A stretch of DNA of 64,000 bases from Prevotella sp. (GTDB lineage Bacteria; Bacteroidota; Bacteroidia; Bacteroidales; Bacteroidaceae): assembly GCA_017449495.1 (NCBI GenBank), contig JAFTFO010000040.1, forward strand, positions 40,776 to 104,775. Reading direction: 5' to 3'. Below the pieces are notes generated by a model, which searched no databases, had not been told where the DNA came from, and saw only the letters and a program-made list of their open reading frames with translations. Positions 60,672 to 64,000 of the stretch are shown here, one piece after another (the stretch's first letter is position 1; each line of letters starts with the position of its first letter). A program made the translations under genes and the position numbers.

Positions 60672-60724
60672 TTCGGTCTATACCGAAACGCAGCCTGCCT
60701 TCGCACCGTATCGGTGCAAAGGTA
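60672..60724 (-). promoter_or_regulatory. TACCTTTG promoter with two operator-like dyads
   Basis: The minus strand reads TACCTTTG (60724-60717), directly followed by the palindrome GCACCGTATCGGTGC (60703-60717) at the predicted start of transcription. TTCGGTctatACCGAA (60672-60687) lies in the leader. Two dyads suggest a dedicated repressor. Confidence 0.6.
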
Positions 60725-60817
60725 CATTAAATGTTCGACACTTGCAAGCATTTTGCCAGATTTCACACATTTTTTGCTTAATTTCTTTTTCATACCGTTT
60801 AAATTTAAGTGAAACAA

Positions 60818-60946
60818 AATCGTTAACGGTGCCGCTCGGCTTTGCCGCTTATATGAGCGAAGCGAATCTTAAGAATGTTAAGCATTTTCCGCGAACCAGC
60901 CAAACATTTCAGCAGATTTCTTTCGAAACCCGCTTTCACTTCCATT
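60818..60946. other. Intergenic stretch with imperfect stem-loop
   Basis: CGCTC and GAGCG (about 60833-60864) can pair around GGCTTTGCCGCTTATAT. No coding frame is supported. It leads into the first 69-bp repeat. Confidence 0.4.
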
Positions 60947-61030
60947 TGTGCCACGATGTCAAAGATCACTTATCTTTATCTCTCAGGGCGCAGAGGTGCC
61001 AGGCACTTCTGCGCCAGACAACGTGGCACA
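60947..61030. repeat. 69-bp direct repeat, copy A, with closing inverted repeat
   Basis: 60947-61015 is 68/69 identical to 61660-61728 and in the same orientation. Inside, GGCGCAGAGGTGCC and GGCACTTCTGCGCC form a 14-bp stem with one G-U pair. In this copy TGTGCCACG (60947) is closed by CGTGGCACA (61022-61030), producing a nested structure that could be an RNA or a miniature mobile element. Confidence 0.82.
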
Positions 61031-61049
61031 GAAATATAGAAGATGTCAA

Positions 61050-61349
61050 TTATTTCTTCTGATAGACTTTCAGCGGTTTGCGTGCTGACGAGCGAATGCT
61101 CAACACCGTCAGCTTGCGAGTGTTATATCGGAAAATGATGGAGAACCCCATTAGATAGAAGAACCTTACATCAGGTCGTGTCGAAGGACTGCTGGCTGTC
61201 GGCGTCTGCGCAAGGCGATGCAAATCCTCCAAAAGGCAACGCAACAGTCGGCAACTATAATTGTCCGCCCCGTTACGCTCGTCGTAGAACGTCAGAATCT
61301 TTTGCAACTGGTTGGTGCTGCGCCGACTGAATTCAATGGTCAGAGCCAT
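61050..61349 (-). CDS. RelE/ParE-family toxin
   Basis: The 99-aa basic protein begins MALTIEFSRRSTNQLQKILT and ends RSSARKPLKVYQK. FYDERNGADNYSCRLLRCLL and DVRFFYLMGFSIIFRYNTRK give the RelE/ParE plasmid-stabilisation fold. The toxin would act on mRNA at the ribosome or on gyrase, which sequence cannot separate. Its ATG overlaps the upstream antitoxin gene by 10 nt. Confidence 0.82.
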   Translation of the reverse strand: MALTIEFSRRSTNQLQKILTFYDERNGADNYSCRLLRCLLEDLHRLAQTPTASSPSTRPDVRFFYLMGFSIIFRYNTRKLTVLSIRSSARKPLKVYQKK

Positions 61350-61591
61350 CGGGAGAACATGGTTTTAAATTCAGCCATTGAAACCACCTCACCACGCTCC
61401 ACCTCAGCAATCTCCTCCTCAATATCGGGAGTTACCTGAAGCACACCATCCACAATGTGGGCATAAGCCACATCGTCGGGTATGACTGGCTCCTCGTAGG
61501 CATAAGCCACATCAGCAGCAGGCTCCTGAGCGGTCATCACGCTGTCGTCCTCCTCTTCTATGATGGGATATGGTTTATTCTCTTTCATCAT
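61340..61591 (-). CDS. Acidic antitoxin of RelE/ParE module
   Basis: The 83-aa protein (starting MMKENKPYP) is strongly acidic and proline-rich, with a C-terminal helix EVERGEVVSMAEFKTMFSRW typical of toxin-binding antitoxin ends. No clear N-terminal DNA-binding domain is seen. It is first in the pair, overlaps the toxin gene, and has TATTTTTG 21 nt upstream. Confidence 0.75.
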   Translation of the reverse strand: MMKENKPYPIIEEEDDSVMTAQEPAADVAYAYEEPVIPDDVAYAHIVDGVLQVTPDIEEEIAEVERGEVVSMAEFKTMFSRWL

Positions 61592-61611
61592 CACTTGCAG
61601 TTTTGATGCTG

Positions 61612-61619
61612 CAAAAATA
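61612..61619 (-). promoter_or_regulatory. TATTTTTG promoter of toxin-antitoxin operon
   Basis: The minus strand reads TATTTTTG, located between the antitoxin ATG and repeat copy B. Confidence 0.55.
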
Positions 61620-61659
61620 CGACAAAAATCCGATACTACCAAATCTTTCTCAATTTTTC

Positions 61660-61728
61660 TGTGCCACGATGTCAAAGATCACTTATCTTTATCTCTCAGG
61701 GCGCAGCGGTGCCAGGCACTTCTGCGCC
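61660..61728. repeat. 69-bp direct repeat, copy B
   Basis: Differs from copy A (60947-61015) at a single position. The closing CGTGGCACA of copy A is missing. Each copy contains an ATG frame beginning MSKITYLYLSGR, but there is no other sign of coding. Confidence 0.82.
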
Positions 61729-61820
61729 CATTTTAAATTATTTCTTCATTTTATGGACTCTTCATCATGATTCTTCCTATATTTCTACTTCACAGAGTGT
61801 CTGGCCCTTTGTGAGTTGTA

Positions 61821-63875
61821 TTATGCATCTTGAGCAGAAGGATTAAGATACTTACAAAGTATTTGATTCTTTTTCGTCTTCAATTGCTGCATAATAGTTT
61901 CTGCTTTTTCCATATTCTTTTCAAAAGACTCCATTTGTTTAATAAAACTCATCTGTTCATCCAAACTAGCGGGGTACTTAATTTCAATTTCCTTTAAGTA
62001 TTTATAATGTCGTTCATACTTGTCGCTATTTGGAACTTCTATTGAAAGAAGATAACCATAAAGGTACTTTGGCAATATTTTTTCATTATCAGCTTTAATC
62101 AGTTGAGTTCCGTCTGCGCCTCGAATAAATTCAAAATCTAAATACTTGAATGTACAACTATGATCTCCAAATACAATAATAGGCAAGTCTGTAATTGTAG
62201 ATTGATTGTTTGTATAACCAGCAATATAATTCCCTCTCTCCTGTGTAACAACAGGAGACAGCCCTTTCTCCAAGATTTCTATTCTTTTTATTTTTGTTTT
62301 GTTTCCATTTATCTTCACCATTAAATCAACAAGTTTATCACTTTGATAATTATTTCTTTTATCATCAATAATACTGCGGAACAATGTTTTTATTTTATCT
62401 TCAGCACTATAATATTTTAGATAATTTTTTAAATATTCTCTATCAATTATTTTACACTCTTCAACAATCTTGAATTGTATTTCTGGCGATGGGATCGGTA
62501 CTTTAAAATCCGAAATAATCTTTTTGTCGCCTCTTGGCATCTTCAGTCCGGTTTTACCTACCATCATATAATCAAAAAACAAATCTGATGAAAGTATTTG
62601 AAATAAGTAATCGTTATTTAATTCTGAATTATCTTCCCTTCTAAAAACAAGAACATCATTTGAACAAACGCCAGATTTATTTGCAAGCCATGCTTTTTTT
62701 AGATAAGGTCTAATATTTGATATAAGTATATCTCCTTCTTTATATAGGGTTACACTATCTATTTTAGGAATCCCTTCATAATCCTTTATCCCTCCTTTAT
62801 CAGGAAGCATATTGGCAGTAGTAATAAAATTCCTGCTATCTTTAGAATATTTTGTTTTCTCTTTGACAAAAGGTGCAATATTTTTGAGTTTATCTGTCTT
62901 GAAAATTGTCTCAAACTCAGGGAAATCAAATATTGGTTTCAAATTAATCTTTTTATCAAATGTCGCATTTGAAAATGATATAAGATCAACTAATGAATAG
63001 CAATTAACATATTCAGATATTTCATCGGAAATTTCAATAGGTTCACTGTTATAATTATTCCGTATAATTGAATTTATTTTATTATTGTCAAACAAATCAT
63101 ATGGGTTAAATAATGGCGTTATAATATTATTTATTCCCTTTAATTGGTTTATTGTGTCATCATCTATCTCATCATCAGTTTCACTTTTTTTTGTTCCAAG
63201 GTTAAGGTACTTTATACCTTCATTCCCTTTTCTTGTGCTAATTTCGTATCCTAGGAATAGCTTCTCTCCTGTTGTCGTGGTTGGTGAGTTTATTACTATT
63301 ACTTGTTCCTGATTTTTTGACAGAAGCATATAATAATAGAGTTTTTCTTTCTCTATTTCTTGGATAAATTTTAAAAGATAATTCACATCTGTCCTATCTT
63401 TCTCTTCCTTACTTAAATTATTGTATTTCGGACCAGTTACATGTTTTTGAGCTTCATCCCTTAGGGCTTTTGCTTTCTGAGCGAGACCACTTGAGTCGGG
63501 ATTCTTTCTCTTTTTGTGTAGATTTAAATATTTAATGTATTCTTCAACCAATTCATTACTCAAGAATGACTCTGTTAGGCTACCGGACATCATTGAAATA
63601 TAGTCATCTAAATCAAAACCATTTTTTATAACATAATTTTCTAGAACATCAAAATCATCGTATATCTCATCATCAGAGAAATCACCAGAGAACCACATTT
63701 CTATTCTATTTGTTATGTGTAAATTAACATCAGGCATTCTTTTTTTCTTTCTTAAAAATAATGTTATTGTTTCAGTATTTGTTTGACCAAAAGTCTTCTT
63801 GCCAAAAGAACAGATAGAAATAATATCAAAATTCTTCAACAAGAGTTCTCTTGAATACATAACACTAGTGTCCAC
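61821..63875 (-). pseudogene. 5'-truncated fused N6-methylase / specificity protein
   Basis: The 684-codon frame begins inside the C-terminal part of an HsdM-like N6-adenine methylase (YSRELLLKNFDIISICSFGK, FGQTNTETITLFLRKKK). It continues through a helical region and then two target-recognition domains of HsdS type (GKTGLKMPRGDKKIISDFKV; FEFIRGADGTQLIKADNEKI), each followed by long helices. SAM-binding motif I and NPPY are missing, and an in-frame TAA lies directly before the frame, so the N-terminal ~half is lost. Intact relatives are type I/IIG-like M-S fusions. The gene is AT-rich. Confidence 0.75.
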
Positions 63876-64000
63876 TTAAATCCGTTAACAATTCTCTGAA
63901 ACATCAATAAATAGTAGGCCTTTGAGCATTTTGAGTTACGTGTACATTTATTTTGCTACCTTTGCGGGCAGATATCAAAATGTAAGTATACGGTTTACAA
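63876..64000. mobile_element. Possible insertion-sequence end at the truncation
   Basis: Directly at the broken methylase the sequence changes to TGTCCACTTAAATCCGTTAA, which looks like a terminal inverted repeat, and 80 nt further in is an outward TACCTTTG box (63957-63964) suited to a transposase gene beyond the window. No transposase is visible, so this is tentative. Confidence 0.4.

Overview
The window looks like chromosomal DNA of a Bacteroidales bacterium, most likely Prevotella in the broad sense. The support is the recurrent promoter TTG-N20-TAnnTTTG, DUF4270 and GT5-like neighbours, the fur-purA-hisS order, CHAT/TPR proteins with Sec signals, a reverse rubrerythrin, a class III FBPase and a fused hisIE. 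Genus is inferred from gene style only.

Layout. 1-12.4 kb: UvrD-like helicase, a DUF4270 lipoprotein with a 43-aa downstream gene, a one-domain GT5 protein, an AraC-type regulator, dipeptidyl peptidase III, an AlkD-like protein, Fur, PurA, HisS and an SGNH/CE12 esterase. 12.4-16.6 kb: a collapsed restriction-modification island bracketed by related hairpin repeats. It keeps an intact BRO-N/Fic gene and a membrane-anchored pentapeptide-repeat protein with a nucleoside-deoxyribosyltransferase/TIR-like domain, with stubs of a helicase, DUF4391, type III Mod, AlbA_2 and Res genes between them.

17-29.2 kb: the most unusual region. Two adjacent TPR-CHAT proteases with signal peptides run towards a caspase (C14) - ECF sigma - transmembrane anti-sigma operon. 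Divergent from the caspase is a five-gene operon containing a DUF4407 membrane protein and a very acidic small protein. A 45-nt leader (43/45 identical) with an upstream GGTTACC at the same 15-nt distance precedes both the 25-aa-repeat exported protein (start 17528) and the five-gene operon (start 26146). This suggests one regulon, possibly of the sigma factor encoded between them. My model is an extracytoplasmic caspase/CHAT proteolytic circuit acting on the anti-sigma factor.

29.2-33.1 kb: DnaB, then a divergent FtsZ paralogue translationally coupled to a protein of the same unnamed family that ends the five-gene operon. 33.2-55.7 kb is ordinary: reverse rubrerythrin, lipoprotein, cytidine deaminase, LysM glucosaminidase, four tRNAs (Gly, Thr, Lys, Lys), ftsK-lolA-DUF5687, exonuclease-rlmI-tilS, and a long minus-strand run of fbp, two glycosyltransferases, lysA, lysC, ftsE, hisIE, hisF, hisA, hisH and purU.

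55.8-64 kb: a phage/plasmid-flavoured accessory block with a VirE/DUF3987 protein, lysozyme, S24 repressor with an iteron-like array, tiny membrane proteins, a ParE/RelE-type toxin-antitoxin pair flanked by 69-bp direct repeats, and a 5'-truncated fused methylase-specificity gene that stops at what may be the end of an insertion sequence.
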